DNA of 64,000 nucleotides from Thalassobacillus sp. CUG 92003 (GTDB lineage: Bacteria > Bacillota > Bacilli > Bacillales > Halobacillaceae), in assembly GCF_013618635.1 (NCBI RefSeq), contig NZ_JABLSJ010000006.1, positions 62,001 through 126,000 of the forward strand, read 5' to 3'. Made by a program: the position numbers and the translations under genes. The notes under the pieces are model-generated. The model was not told the DNA's origin, did no database searches, and saw nothing but the letters and a program-made list of their open reading frames with translations. This document shows positions 1 to 8,351 of this stretch, one piece after another. Position 1 is the stretch's first letter; each line of letters starts with the position of its first letter.

Positions 1-334
1 GTCGTCCGTTTTCAAGTCGCACCCACGTATAACGATACAGGCAGCCATAAAAGCTTCCTGGATCTACAGCCATAGGAGCCGCTCCTAATTGTTGTGGCGG
101 ATTCGGTGGAGGTGGTGGTAATTGAATGCTCCCGCCCCCTCCAGGTGGTCCTTGTGGAGGTCCCATTCCTGGCCCCCCAGGGCCTCCAGGACCAGGTCCA
201 AACCCACCCGGACCGCCTGGGCCACCGGGACCGCCTGGACCGGGTCCAAACCCACCAGGACCACCTGGGCCACCTTGACCGGGGCCACCCATTCCAGGGA
301 ACGTATTCCATGGAAATCCTTGTTGTCGATGCAT
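1..334 (-). CDS. Gly-Pro-rich collagen-like protein, C-terminus cut by window edge
   Basis: The frame is open from an ATG at 334 to the left edge without a stop, so the C-terminus is missing. An AAGGA motif lies 9 bases before the ATG. After a short head (MHRQQGFPWN), residues about 13-60 are almost only Gly, Pro and Phe, built from units such as GGPGGPGGFGPGPG. A proline-rich linker follows, then an aromatic segment (GSFYGCLYRYTWVRLENG) that looks like the start of a small folded domain. Short Gly-Pro-rich proteins with an aromatic C-terminus occur in Bacillaceae and are sometimes labelled spore-coat or 'transporter' without proof. I cannot assign a function. The G- and C-rich composition opens long meaningless frames on both strands here. 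Confidence 0.6.
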   Translation of the reverse strand, partial: MHRQQGFPWNTFPGMGGPGQGGPGGPGGFGPGPGGPGGPGGPGGFGPGPGGPGGPGMGPPQGPPGGGGSIQLPPPPPNPPQQLGAAPMAVDPGSFYGCLYRYTWVRLENGR

Positions 335-394
335 ACGATCATTTCCTTTCCCGGAAGTATCTATACACTATATGCACCCATATACCTTGCGTGA

Positions 395-688
395 CTAGAG
401 GGTTATTAAGAAAACAGTAAGGATCGAACCTAACACAACTAAAATAATATCAAGCCCCAGCCAAGCTAAAGCCACGGCCACTAATCCACCTATGATCCCG
501 ACATGTGGGGCATTGTCCTTGACCGTCATTATCCCAGGAAAAATCAATGCGCCTAATGCAGCATAAGGGATAGCATTCAGCCAGCGATTCACCCAATCCG
601 GAAACGTTACACGGTCTATGATGAACGCCGGCAACATGCGAGGTATAGCTGTGACCACTGCCATGCCGATTATTATCCACATGGTCAT
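395..688 (-). CDS. azlD: AzlD-family branched-chain amino acid export subunit
   Basis: A 97-residue hydrophobic protein with about four membrane segments and the family features near the N-terminus (AIPRMLPAFII, then a conserved NAIPYAALGALIFPGI stretch). AzlD proteins are the small partner of AzlC permeases and together export branched-chain amino acids or analogues. Its ATG overlaps the stop of the upstream azlC by four bases (ATGA arrangement), so the two are translationally coupled. Length is normal for the family. The substrate is inferred from the family only. Confidence 0.85.
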   Translation of the reverse strand: MTMWIIIGMAVVTAIPRMLPAFIIDRVTFPDWVNRWLNAIPYAALGALIFPGIMTVKDNAPHVGIIGGLVAVALAWLGLDIILVVLGSILTVFLITL

Positions 689-1416
689 TTGCTATCCCCC
701 CTTTCCAATATCCATATTCCACCTAAACCGCCAACGAGCGTTCCGGCCACAATCGCCCATCCTTCCGCGAGCCATAGTGACATCGTGTAATTAACGGCCA
801 TAGCAATTATGACAATGGGAATTATTCTGCGCTGCTTTTTTATAGAAGGAACAAGCAGCCCAATAAACATGGCATATAATGCTATCCCCATACTTTCACT
901 CAATCTTGGGGGGATAACGTCACCTAAAACACCGCCCAGAAAGGAACCCGCTACCCAGGATGAATAGGCTGTTACGATCATGGCCGCGTAAAACCATACG
1001 CCATAGGGTTGTTTAGCTTCGTCTGGATGGAGAGAAGCAACGGAAAAGGTTTCATCGGTTAAACCTAAAGATAACGGGAGTTTCATCTTTATAGGTATAC
1101 CTTTGAGCCGATTCATAAAGGACAAGCTCATAACAAAATGCCGGAAATTCAATACGAAAGTCGCTATGATGATTTCAATAGCCCCTATCCCAATGGCCAG
1201 CATATTTGCCGCCATAAATTGGGCTGCCCCTGCAAATACGAGTACACTCATCAGTGTTAACTCTGTATAGTTCATCCCTGACTGTTGAGCGAGCACGCCG
1301 TATGTAATCGCAATGGGTAAATATCCCATCATGATTGGAATAGCTGCAGATGCACCACTTTTTATCATAGTCAGGCGTGTTGGCTCTGCATGTATGTTCA
1401 TTGCTTTTGACTCCAT
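685..1416 (-). CDS. azlC: AzlC-family branched-chain amino acid permease
   Basis: A 243-residue polytopic membrane protein. The early GASAAIPIMMGYLPIAITYGVLAQQSGM segment and the downstream NFRHFVMSLSF motif mark the AzlC family, the large subunit of the AzlCD exporter. The start at 1416 is preceded by an AAAGGGGGGCG ribosome site 4-5 bases away; a second ATG five codons further in is less well placed. The gene overlaps azlD by four bases. In B. subtilis azlCD lies in an operon under the Lrp-like repressor AzlB; no such regulator is adjacent here. Confidence 0.85.
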   Translation of the reverse strand: MESKAMNIHAEPTRLTMIKSGASAAIPIMMGYLPIAITYGVLAQQSGMNYTELTLMSVLVFAGAAQFMAANMLAIGIGAIEIIIATFVLNFRHFVMSLSFMNRLKGIPIKMKLPLSLGLTDETFSVASLHPDEAKQPYGVWFYAAMIVTAYSSWVAGSFLGGVLGDVIPPRLSESMGIALYAMFIGLLVPSIKKQRRIIPIVIIAMAVNYTMSLWLAEGWAIVAGTLVGGLGGIWILERGDSK

Positions 1417-1598
1417 AATCGCCCCCCTTTATTTCCCCATTTCGCAATATTATAACGTAAATGTACGGCACTGGGGGGAAGAAAGTCAAAAATATAGCCT
1501 CATGCATTTAGAAGGTGTTCAGCAACGGAAGATTATGTATAAGTCACAGCGTTGGAATGCACACTAATGGCAGGATTATAAGGAGGTTTATACATCTC

Positions 1599-2423
1599 AT
1601 GGACAAGGATTTCGAAAAGCACCTGCAAGAGGATTGGCATATGGGGCATGCTGTAACGAATGACGTACTGCATGACATTGCCTACTATCGAACATTAATC
1701 GTCAATGTAGGCATGATCGGAGCACCTGATTCTGAGGAATGGGTATTGGTTGATGCAGGGATTGAAAACTATGCAAAGCGCATCATCCACGCTGCTGAAA
1801 ATCGTTTTGGGGAGGCGCCTCCGCGAGCGATCATATTGACGCACGGCCACTTTGATCACGTTGGGTCAGCGGATGAGCTTGCCAAGCATTGGAACATTCC
1901 GATTTATGTTCACCCAGACGAAATGGGCTATGTAAACGGAACAACTGATTACCCCGTGGGCGACTCCACAGTCGGTGGCGGCTTATTTGCTTTGGTCTCC
2001 CCATTTTTTCCTACAAAAGCCGTGGATCTGTCTGACTGGATTAAACCATTGCCACGAGATGGCACTCTGCCTTACTTAGATGACTGGAAATATATTCATA
2101 CCCCAGGCCATACACCAGGACACATATCTCTTTTCAGAGAAAAGGACAAAACACTTATTGCAGGGGACGCTTTCATCACTGTGCAGCAAGAATCCAGCCT
2201 CGCCGTCTTCATCCAGCACCAAAAAGTGCATGGTCCTCCTGCTTATTTCACTCAAGACTGGCATTGCGCTGAACAATCCGTCCAAACATTAGCGGCCTTG
2301 CAGCCGGAAATCGCCGTGACCGGACACGGCCTGCCTATGGAAGGGGAGTTATTAAGAGAACAACTCGATGAACTGGCAGAACGTTTTTATGAATTAGCGA
2401 TTCCCAAACATAAGAAACAGTAA
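1599..2423 (+). CDS. MBL-fold metallohydrolase
   Basis: A 274-residue metallo-beta-lactamase-fold enzyme. The metal-binding HGHFDH motif is at residues 82-87, with further ligands in PGHTPGHIS, AGDAF and a late TGHG. Such proteins hydrolyse thioesters, lactones or phosphodiesters; the overall shape resembles the glyoxalase II/YqgX-like group, but the substrate cannot be read from the sequence. An upstream in-frame ATG at 1515 would add 28 residues, but the AGGAGG at 1581-1586 followed by ATG at 1599 decides for the shorter form. It is monocistronic and converges on the next gene. Confidence 0.8.
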   Translation: MDKDFEKHLQEDWHMGHAVTNDVLHDIAYYRTLIVNVGMIGAPDSEEWVLVDAGIENYAKRIIHAAENRFGEAPPRAIILTHGHFDHVGSADELAKHWNIPIYVHPDEMGYVNGTTDYPVGDSTVGGGLFALVSPFFPTKAVDLSDWIKPLPRDGTLPYLDDWKYIHTPGHTPGHISLFREKDKTLIAGDAFITVQQESSLAVFIQHQKVHGPPAYFTQDWHCAEQSVQTLAALQPEIAVTGHGLPMEGELLREQLDELAERFYELAIPKHKKQ

Positions 2424-2429
2424 GTACGC

Positions 2430-2463
2430 CCCGGCCATCTAAGAATGGACCGGCTCATTTTTA
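2430..2463. terminator. Terminator between convergent genes
   Basis: A hairpin with arms CCGGCCAT and ATGG-A-CCGG, containing one bulge, is followed on the plus strand by CTCATTTTTA. It lies between the hydrolase stop and the end of the opposing binding-protein gene. Confidence 0.55.
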
Positions 2464-3243
2464 CCCGGCGAACAAATCCGGGTGTAACAGGCGAGCTAAT
2501 TTATCCAAGCCCTCTAACAGACGCGGTGATGGCCGACAGTATAGCGATTCTTCCAGTACATGGACCCGGTTTTTTTGCATCGCCTCCATTTCACGCCATC
2601 CTGGTCTTTTGAGCAGCAAGTCTGGGTTCATCTTATTCTCTTGAACACCTACCCAGACCATACAAATGTGCTCTGGATTCCGTTCCAATACGTCATCCCA
2701 ATCCGTTTGCACACTTGCTTTATCTTCAGTAGAAAAGATATTCCACCCCCCAGCTAATGTACTGATCTCTGTCAGCCAGTTCGGTCGGCCTGGGGTGAAA
2801 ATCGGTTTCGGCCACCATTCCCAATATAACGAAGGCGGCGATGAGACGGTTGATGCACGTTCTCTGTAAAATTGCAGCTCAGCTAAGAATTGATCAGCCT
2901 TCTCATCAGCTTTCTCCCGTAAACCAATAGCTTCACCGAGTGTGCGCAGGTCATTTGCAATATCTTCAAGCGAGTCAGGATCGAGAATAATGTAGGGTAA
3001 CGCGGCGTCATCAAGCTGTGAAATGTTGTGCTCCATCCCCGGGACGCTAAGCGAAGCTAAGACGAGATCAGGCTGAAGCTGAGCCACTTTCGCTACATCA
3101 ATGGATAAGTCCGGCCCAACCCGCGGCAAACGATTCACACGTTCCGGCCAATCAGAATAATCATCCACCCCTACCAATTGTCCCTCCTCCTCAAGATAAG
3201 CCAATAACTCCGTATTGCTCGGACAAATCGAAACAATCCTCAT
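2461..3243 (-). CDS. BtuF-like cobalamin/metal-chelate binding protein without signal peptide
   Basis: A 260-residue protein of the periplasmic-binding TroA/BtuF fold, starting directly with MRIVSICPSNTELLAYL and followed by LVGVDDYSDWP and VGPDLSIDVAKVAQLQPDLVL, the usual opening of these proteins. There is no signal peptide or lipobox, so it is probably cytoplasmic, as in many Bacillaceae 'cobalamin-binding' homologues that lack adjacent ABC partners. I place the start at 3243, where AGGGGTGG precedes the ATG by four bases; an upstream start at 3261 would add six residues without a better site. The ligand is not proven. Confidence 0.7.
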   Translation of the reverse strand: MRIVSICPSNTELLAYLEEEGQLVGVDDYSDWPERVNRLPRVGPDLSIDVAKVAQLQPDLVLASLSVPGMEHNISQLDDAALPYIILDPDSLEDIANDLRTLGEAIGLREKADEKADQFLAELQFYRERASTVSSPPSLYWEWWPKPIFTPGRPNWLTEISTLAGGWNIFSTEDKASVQTDWDDVLERNPEHICMVWVGVQENKMNPDLLLKRPGWREMEAMQKNRVHVLEESLYCRPSPRLLEGLDKLARLLHPDLFAG

Positions 3244-3267
3244 ACAACCACCCCTAGTCATTTTAGC

Positions 3268-3278
3268 GTACCTGGTAC
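3268..3278. repeat. GTACCWGGTAC palindrome, copy 1
   Basis: GTACCTGGTAC lies just upstream of the BtuF-like gene. The same 11-bp palindrome with a W centre recurs at 17288, 17752 and 45008. Confidence 0.6.
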
Positions 3279-3291
3279 AAATCAGTGTTTT

Positions 3292-3328
3292 TGAAAAGAG
3301 CCGGGTGTTTCTTTTTTGGCTCTTTTTT
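3292..3328. terminator. Intrinsic terminator of map
   Basis: Arms AAAAGAGCC and GGCTCTTTT surround a 15-base T-rich loop. T-rich flanks on both strands make it bidirectional. It lies just after the map stop. Confidence 0.75.
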
Positions 3329-3333
3329 GTGTT

Positions 3334-4089
3334 TTACTGTTCATTGTGCTCGGTCATAATGAGTGGTCCGTCTTTTGTAATGGCGACGGTGTGCTCATAT
3401 TGAGCAGAAAGGGTTCCATCCAACGTGCGTGCAGTCCAGTTATTCGTGTCCATCCTGCTTTCCCATCCTCCAACATTCACCATCGGCTCAATCGTTATGA
3501 CCATCCCTTCTTTCAATCTCATCCCTTTGCCTGCCTCACCAAAATGAGGAATATAAGGGTCTTCATGGATGGTTTCGCCAATACCATGACCCGTAAAATC
3601 ACGTACCACAGAATACCCTTCAGCTTCCACATACGATTGGATAGCATGCCCGATATCTCCGATGCGGTTGCCGATCCGAGCCTGCTCAATGCCTTTGTAT
3701 AGGGACGTTTTTGTAACGTCTAACAGCTTTTGTGTATCTGCATCTATTTCACCCACGGTATGTGTCCAGGCAGAGTCGGCTAAGGCTCCATCAAGGTTAA
3801 CGACCATATCAACCGTAACAATATCTCCGGTCTTTAACGGTTCCTTACGCGGAAAACCGTGACAAATTTCATCGTTGATGGAAGCGCATGTGGCATATTC
3901 GTATCCCTGATAACCTTTTTGCTCAGCAGTCGCTCCATGCTTATGCAGGTAATCATCAACAAAATTCTCTATGTCCATCGTTGTGATACCAGGCTTGATC
4001 ATGGATTTAATTTCTTTATGGACGTTGGCCAACAATCGACCAGCCTCCTGCATTCTGCCAATTTCGCGTTTGCTTTTTCGTTTGATCAT
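3334..4089 (-). CDS. map: Methionine aminopeptidase type I
   Basis: A 251-residue type I methionine aminopeptidase, which removes the initiator Met from nascent proteins in the cytoplasm. The five metal ligands are visible: Asp in VDMVVNLDGALADSAW (two), His in FTGHGIGETIHEDPY, Glu in ITIEPMV and Glu in QYEHTVAIT. Length is normal and no N-terminal zinc finger is present. The start has an AAGAAAGGG site 8 bases upstream. It stands alone, not in the ribosomal-protein operon, so it is probably a second map copy, as seen in several Bacillaceae; that is inference because the rest of the genome is not visible. Confidence 0.92.
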   Translation of the reverse strand: MIKRKSKREIGRMQEAGRLLANVHKEIKSMIKPGITTMDIENFVDDYLHKHGATAEQKGYQGYEYATCASINDEICHGFPRKEPLKTGDIVTVDMVVNLDGALADSAWTHTVGEIDADTQKLLDVTKTSLYKGIEQARIGNRIGDIGHAIQSYVEAEGYSVVRDFTGHGIGETIHEDPYIPHFGEAGKGMRLKEGMVITIEPMVNVGGWESRMDTNNWTARTLDGTLSAQYEHTVAITKDGPLIMTEHNEQ

Positions 4090-4186
4090 ATCGAAAACCC
4101 TTTCTTGTTAAGTTTCTATTTTGTTATATGTCTTTACTTCTTGTATCATAACGAAATATCTGTTGTAAAAGCCAGTCAAATTTAGC

Positions 4187-4750
4187 TTAGTCGATCGCTT
4201 TTATGATGTGTGCTGGGTTCCCTGCCGCAAACACATTCGAGGGGAGATCACGCGTAACTACCGCTCCAGAGCCAATCACGACATTATCACCGATCGTCAC
4301 GCCTGGGTTAATGACTGTCTGGCCGCCTATCCACACGTCGTCACCTATGGAAATGGGTTTACCGTATTCCAGGCCTTGTGCTCTCACATGTCTCTCTAAC
4401 GGATGGGTGGCTGTATATAAATGAACGTTCGGTCCCAATAATACGCGATTGCCTATATGTATTGAACAAACATCCAAGAAAACGCAGTCGAAGTTTGCAA
4501 AAAAACCGTCTCCTACTTGAATATTGTAACCGTAATCGCAATAAAACGGCGGTTCTATAAAAACGTCCTCCCCCACGGCACCGAATAATTGCCGCAAAGT
4601 TTGTAAACGATGATGGTCCTCCGTTTCTTTTGACAGGTTCAAGAGACGTGTTAATTTCCGGGCACGCATACGTTCTGTTGTGAGCTCGTCATCACCTGCA
4701 TGGTATAATTCACCTGTCAGCATTTTTTCTTTTTCCGTCTTTCCACTCAT
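4187..4750 (-). CDS. Maltose/galactoside O-acetyltransferase family enzyme
   Basis: A 187-residue left-handed beta-helix acetyltransferase. The N-terminal Maa domain is clear (EKMLTGELYHAGDDELTTERMRARKL), followed by FIEPPFYCDYGYNIQVGDGFFANFDC and a hexapeptide-repeat region with the catalytic His in LYTATHPLE, ending GSGAVVTRDLPSNVFAAGNPA. Family members transfer acetyl from acetyl-CoA to sugars such as maltose, glucose or galactosides. It is monocistronic, and no sugar operon is adjacent to narrow the acceptor. Confidence 0.85.
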   Translation of the reverse strand: MSGKTEKEKMLTGELYHAGDDELTTERMRARKLTRLLNLSKETEDHHRLQTLRQLFGAVGEDVFIEPPFYCDYGYNIQVGDGFFANFDCVFLDVCSIHIGNRVLLGPNVHLYTATHPLERHVRAQGLEYGKPISIGDDVWIGGQTVINPGVTIGDNVVIGSGAVVTRDLPSNVFAAGNPAHIIKAID

Positions 4751-4824
4751 GCCATCCCTTCCTTCTTTTTATTTACTTTATTATAATTTTTCGCTAATCT
4801 AATAGCAACGAGGGGGCTAAAACA

Positions 4825-5328
4825 ATGGATATTAGATTACTGAATGAACAGGATGCTGAAGCTTATATTGAACTCAGGCTTGAAGGGCTGCTTTATAATC
4901 CGGATGCTTTCATTACTACATACGAAGAAACAAAACAAAAACCCAATTTAATTGATGAAACAGCAAAACGACTGCAGTCCGACCAATCATTTACGTTTGG
5001 TGCGTTTGAAGACGGCCAGTTAATCGGAATGATCACACTGGTGAAACAAGCGCACCCCAAATTCCAGCATAAAGGAAGTATTGTCGGGATGTATGTCAAT
5101 GCGGAACATAGGAGAAAAGGCATCGGGCAGGCTATGTTCCAAAACGTTATGGAACAGGCCAATGAACTGGAAATCATTAAGTTGCAGTTATCTGTCGTAA
5201 CTGAAAACGCACCTGCCCTCAGATTATATCAAAGTGTCGGATTCCAAATATACGGGACCGAACATCAGGCGATCAAATTGGGTAAGCAATTCCTTGATGA
5301 ACATCATATGGTGCTTTTTTTTTTATAA
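4825..5328 (+). CDS. GNAT-family N-acetyltransferase
   Basis: A 167-residue GNAT protein. The acetyl-CoA loop is visible as MYVNAEHRRKGIGQAMFQ, and the end follows the family pattern (LYQSVGFQIYGTEHQAIKLGKQFLDEHHMVL). A GAGGGGG site precedes the ATG by about 8 bases. The last codons run through a ten-base T tract, but the protein ends where relatives normally end, so I do not call a frameshift. The acceptor substrate is unknown. Confidence 0.8.
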   Translation: MDIRLLNEQDAEAYIELRLEGLLYNPDAFITTYEETKQKPNLIDETAKRLQSDQSFTFGAFEDGQLIGMITLVKQAHPKFQHKGSIVGMYVNAEHRRKGIGQAMFQNVMEQANELEIIKLQLSVVTENAPALRLYQSVGFQIYGTEHQAIKLGKQFLDEHHMVLFFL

Positions 5329-5450
5329 TGGCGCCTCGGAGCGTCTTACATACCTCAAGCTTGTGAAGTGAAGACATGTCATGAGTGTGAAACGCGCAGC
5401 CAGATTCATTCGTAATAGTTATAGCAAAACCATAAAAAGGATGGTCTCTT

Positions 5451-6173
5451 ATGATTGAACTTAATAACGTTTCGAAAAGCTTTGGCGGCACACAGGTTGT
5501 CTCAAACCTTAACTTATCCATCCCCAAAGGAAAAATATTTGGTTTTCTTGGCCCCAATGGTGCTGGAAAGTCCACGACAATCAAAATGATCACCGGCATC
5601 CTGCCTATCGATGAAGGAACCATTAATATTAATGGCATCGATGTAGCCAAACATCCGCTGGAAACCAAAAAAAACTTTGGCTATGTACCGGATCGTTCCG
5701 ATATTTTCCTGCGTCTGAAGGGCATTGAATACCTCAATTTTATCGGGGATGTCTATAACGTTCCTCAAGATATCCGCCAAACCAAAATTGAACAACTCAC
5801 TAAGAGCTTCGGCGTATACGAAGCACTCGACGACCACATTCATACATATTCTCACGGAATGAGACAGAAAATCGTCGTCAGTGGAGTGCTGCTGCACGAC
5901 CCGGACGTTTGGATCCTGGATGAGCCTTTGAGCGGGCTCGATCCGAAATCCTCCTATACACTTAAAGAAATGATGCGCGAACATGCTGATCAAGGTAACA
6001 CCGTATTCTTTTCCACTCACGTGCTTGAAGTCGTCGAGCAATTATGTGATGAAGTCGCCATTATCAACAAAGGGCAACTTGAATTTCACGGCAATATGAA
6101 AGACATGAAACAGCAATTCCAAGACGATGACAACCTAGAAAAAGTCTTTCTCGAGTTGACGCAAAATGCGTAA
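5451..6173 (+). CDS. ABC transporter ATP-binding protein
   Basis: A 240-residue ABC ATPase: Walker A GPNGAGKSTT near residue 35, signature SHGMRQKIV, Walker B VWILDEPLSGLD, and the switch His in FFSTHVLE. It overlaps the downstream permease by eight bases, so the two form one exporter. The subunits resemble uncharacterised Gram-positive export systems with a long two-half permease. The cargo cannot be named. AAAAGGATG lies upstream of the ATG. Confidence 0.88.
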   Translation: MIELNNVSKSFGGTQVVSNLNLSIPKGKIFGFLGPNGAGKSTTIKMITGILPIDEGTININGIDVAKHPLETKKNFGYVPDRSDIFLRLKGIEYLNFIGDVYNVPQDIRQTKIEQLTKSFGVYEALDDHIHTYSHGMRQKIVVSGVLLHDPDVWILDEPLSGLDPKSSYTLKEMMREHADQGNTVFFSTHVLEVVEQLCDEVAIINKGQLEFHGNMKDMKQQFQDDDNLEKVFLELTQNA

Positions 6174-7797
6174 CTCCGTAACACTCATTCGCACACTATT
6201 AAAAATGCAGTTTTCCATGGTAGGGAAATCCACTTCCGAGCAAGTAGGTATGGCCATCGCTATATTGTTTGCCATCCCATTTGCCGGTCTCATCCTGAGC
6301 ATCATGAATTCACTTATTGGAGGACTCTATCAGCAATTGGCTCCTACGGGCAATGAAAATGCTGTACTCGGGCTGGTATTTATCGCACTCACCGTCATCT
6401 TCCTGTTTATAGGCTTAACATCGATTCTCAGTTCATTTTATTTCGCAGAAAACATTGAAGCCTTACTTTCATTCCCATTTCATCCTTACCAAATCATATT
6501 AGGAAAATCCGCTTTCCCTATGATTTTAATTTATATTGCCAATGCGGCCATCTTGGCCCCGCTTCTAATTTTTTATGGTCTCCATAGCGGTGCCGGGCTG
6601 TTATATTATTTTTACGCCCTTATCATTTGGGGTATTTTCCCACTGGTCCCCTTTGCCGTGATTGCGATCCTATTGATGTTTTTAATGCGTTTCGCCAACA
6701 TTTCCAAAAATAAGGATCGCACCAAAGTGCTGGCAGGGTTGTTTTCTTTTGTCATGATCATCGGAGTCAATATTGTCATTCGGATGAATAACGACGGGCA
6801 ATCAACAGGGCAAATCGCCACGCTCATTCAAGAAGAAAACAAGTTATTAAATATGTTGACTGGCGCGTTTCCTACGGCTTACTTCAGTTCCATCAGTTTA
6901 ACACAACCTGCCAGCTGGACGGGGCTGCTGTATCTTTTTATCATGATTGCTATCAGCGTCGGAGCGGTTATCTTGTTTTTGACATTCGGGCAAAAACTTT
7001 ACTTTAAAGGCGTCCTCGGACTATCAGGCGGGCACAAAAAAACGTTCAACGAACAGAAAGTCCTTCGTAAAGTGAAAGAGCAGCGTGTCTTCCTGACCCT
7101 CTTGAAAAAAGAGTTGCGCATCATTTTTCGGACTCCGACATTTTTTACTCAATGCATCGTTCAAAGTCTGTTTGCGCCAGTTTTTCTCGTCGTAATATTA
7201 TTATTTGAACGGTCCGGCTCCATAAGCAGTGTCGGTACTATGCTGGAACAATTCAACGGGAAAACCACGATATTGATTTTATTTCTATTTTCTTGCTTAA
7301 TCGTCGCTTTAAACCCTACAGCGGTTTCATCTGTCTCAAGAGACGGAAAAAGCTGGGCGCTTTATTTATATGTGCCCGTTGATCGCTCATCTGTCCTTTT
7401 AAGTAAAATTACGGCCGCTTGGGTGATTAGTCTGCTACCCATCGGGATCATTGCCGGTTTCGCGCTGATTTCAATCGATCTCCAACTCGGGATCTGGGTT
7501 GCCTGGCTAATGATCACACTCATCGCAAGCTGGTTTACATGTTTGGTCGGCACCATTCTTGATATGCAAAACCCTAAGTTAGATTGGACCGATGAACAAG
7601 AGATTTTCAAGCGCATGATGGCTTTTTTCGCCTTAATTCTCGAAGCGACTGTCATTGGGTTGACAACCTTACTCATTTGGTTGATACCTATAATAAACGG
7701 TATCTGGTTAACCACTCTGATGCTCGTCATTACGATGGGCGTCCTCATTACAGCAGGTCATACCCTTCTCCTGACATTCATCAAAAAAACGGCATAA
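6166..7797 (+). CDS. ABC exporter permease, 543 residues
   Basis: A large integral membrane protein with roughly 12 predicted segments in two halves (about residues 25-290 and 310-540) separated by a charged cytoplasmic linker with FNEQKVLRKVKEQRVF. It starts inside the end of the ATPase gene and is surely its partner. The layout fits the 'putative ABC exporter' permease group of Firmicutes, in which one polypeptide supplies both membrane halves. Substrate unknown; no regulator or immunity gene is adjacent. Confidence 0.82.
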   Translation: MRNSVTLIRTLLKMQFSMVGKSTSEQVGMAIAILFAIPFAGLILSIMNSLIGGLYQQLAPTGNENAVLGLVFIALTVIFLFIGLTSILSSFYFAENIEALLSFPFHPYQIILGKSAFPMILIYIANAAILAPLLIFYGLHSGAGLLYYFYALIIWGIFPLVPFAVIAILLMFLMRFANISKNKDRTKVLAGLFSFVMIIGVNIVIRMNNDGQSTGQIATLIQEENKLLNMLTGAFPTAYFSSISLTQPASWTGLLYLFIMIAISVGAVILFLTFGQKLYFKGVLGLSGGHKKTFNEQKVLRKVKEQRVFLTLLKKELRIIFRTPTFFTQCIVQSLFAPVFLVVILLFERSGSISSVGTMLEQFNGKTTILILFLFSCLIVALNPTAVSSVSRDGKSWALYLYVPVDRSSVLLSKITAAWVISLLPIGIIAGFALISIDLQLGIWVAWLMITLIASWFTCLVGTILDMQNPKLDWTDEQEIFKRMMAFFALILEATVIGLTTLLIWLIPIINGIWLTTLMLVITMGVLITAGHTLLLTFIKKTA

Positions 7798-7802
7798 GGG
7801 AT

Positions 7803-7838
7803 AACGCTCCGAGCACATAAGCCCGGAGCGTTTCTGTT
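7803..7838 (+). terminator. Terminator of the ABC exporter operon
   Basis: Perfect nine-base arms AACGCTCCG and CGGAGCGTT with a 12-base loop, followed by TTCTGTTTATT. Confidence 0.75.
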
Positions 7839-7909
7839 TATTCGACTAAAGGAATATCTCTGACCGTTTTCTGGATAAACGAACGCGTATTAAAAAAGGA
7901 GGGGCCAAT

Positions 7910-8182
7910 GTGTCAGAAGAAAAGAAACAGATGTATTTTTACTTGACCATGGGGTATATAGGGATTTTATTCTTAGTGCTCACTGGATTAAGGTTGATCA
8001 TGCTGGATGATATTATGGGTAACACCCTCGCAGTGTTGAGTCTTCTTTTTATCGGCAGTTATCGGAGATATATGGAGAGGAAACTCATTCCTGATACCAA
8101 AGGAAGACGCATCATTAAACGTATTTTCGTAGGCCTTTTAATCATAATCTTCTTAGGTGGTGGTTATGTGTTATTCTTGTAA
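7910..8182 (+). CDS. Small membrane protein of unknown function
   Basis: A 90-residue protein with a charged N-terminus (SEEKKQ) and three hydrophobic segments (about residues 10-32, 37-52 and 68-88), separated by a basic stretch RRYMERKLIPDTKGRR. I do not recognise the family. The start is a GTG at 7910, eight bases after AAAGGAGGGG; the overlapping ATG at 7908 is out of frame. Neighbours give no functional hint. Confidence 0.65.
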   Translation: MSEEKKQMYFYLTMGYIGILFLVLTGLRLIMLDDIMGNTLAVLSLLFIGSYRRYMERKLIPDTKGRRIIKRIFVGLLIIIFLGGGYVLFL

Positions 8183-8262
8183 GCTTATCTTACTTGAAGG
8201 ACTCCATGTATAGGTGAACCGCCCTTGAGTGAAGACTATTTCAATTGGGCAAGCTTTTAGTT

Positions 8263-8301
8263 ATAATCGGGTTTGATCATTTGCGGGGAAAGCCCGATTA
8301 T
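8263..8301. repeat. Inverted repeat upstream of the EamA permease gene
   Basis: Arms ATAATCGGG and CCCGATTAT are perfect and 21 bases apart, about 50 bases before the next start codon. There is no T tract, so it looks more like a regulatory structure or operator pair than a terminator. Confidence 0.35.
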
Positions 8302-8351
8302 TATAGGATAGATGACGTGTTTAATTGATGTGTTAAGGTGGAGGAATTGAT

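Noticed and set aside
12-342. Several overlapping frames on both strands near the left edge
   Set aside because: They are Arg/Trp- or His-rich by-products of the GC-rich Gly-Pro repeat; only the minus-strand frame from 334 has a sensible protein and ribosome site.
5300-5328. Ten-T run at the end of the GNAT gene as a frameshift
   Set aside because: The protein ends at the usual family length, so no shift is needed.
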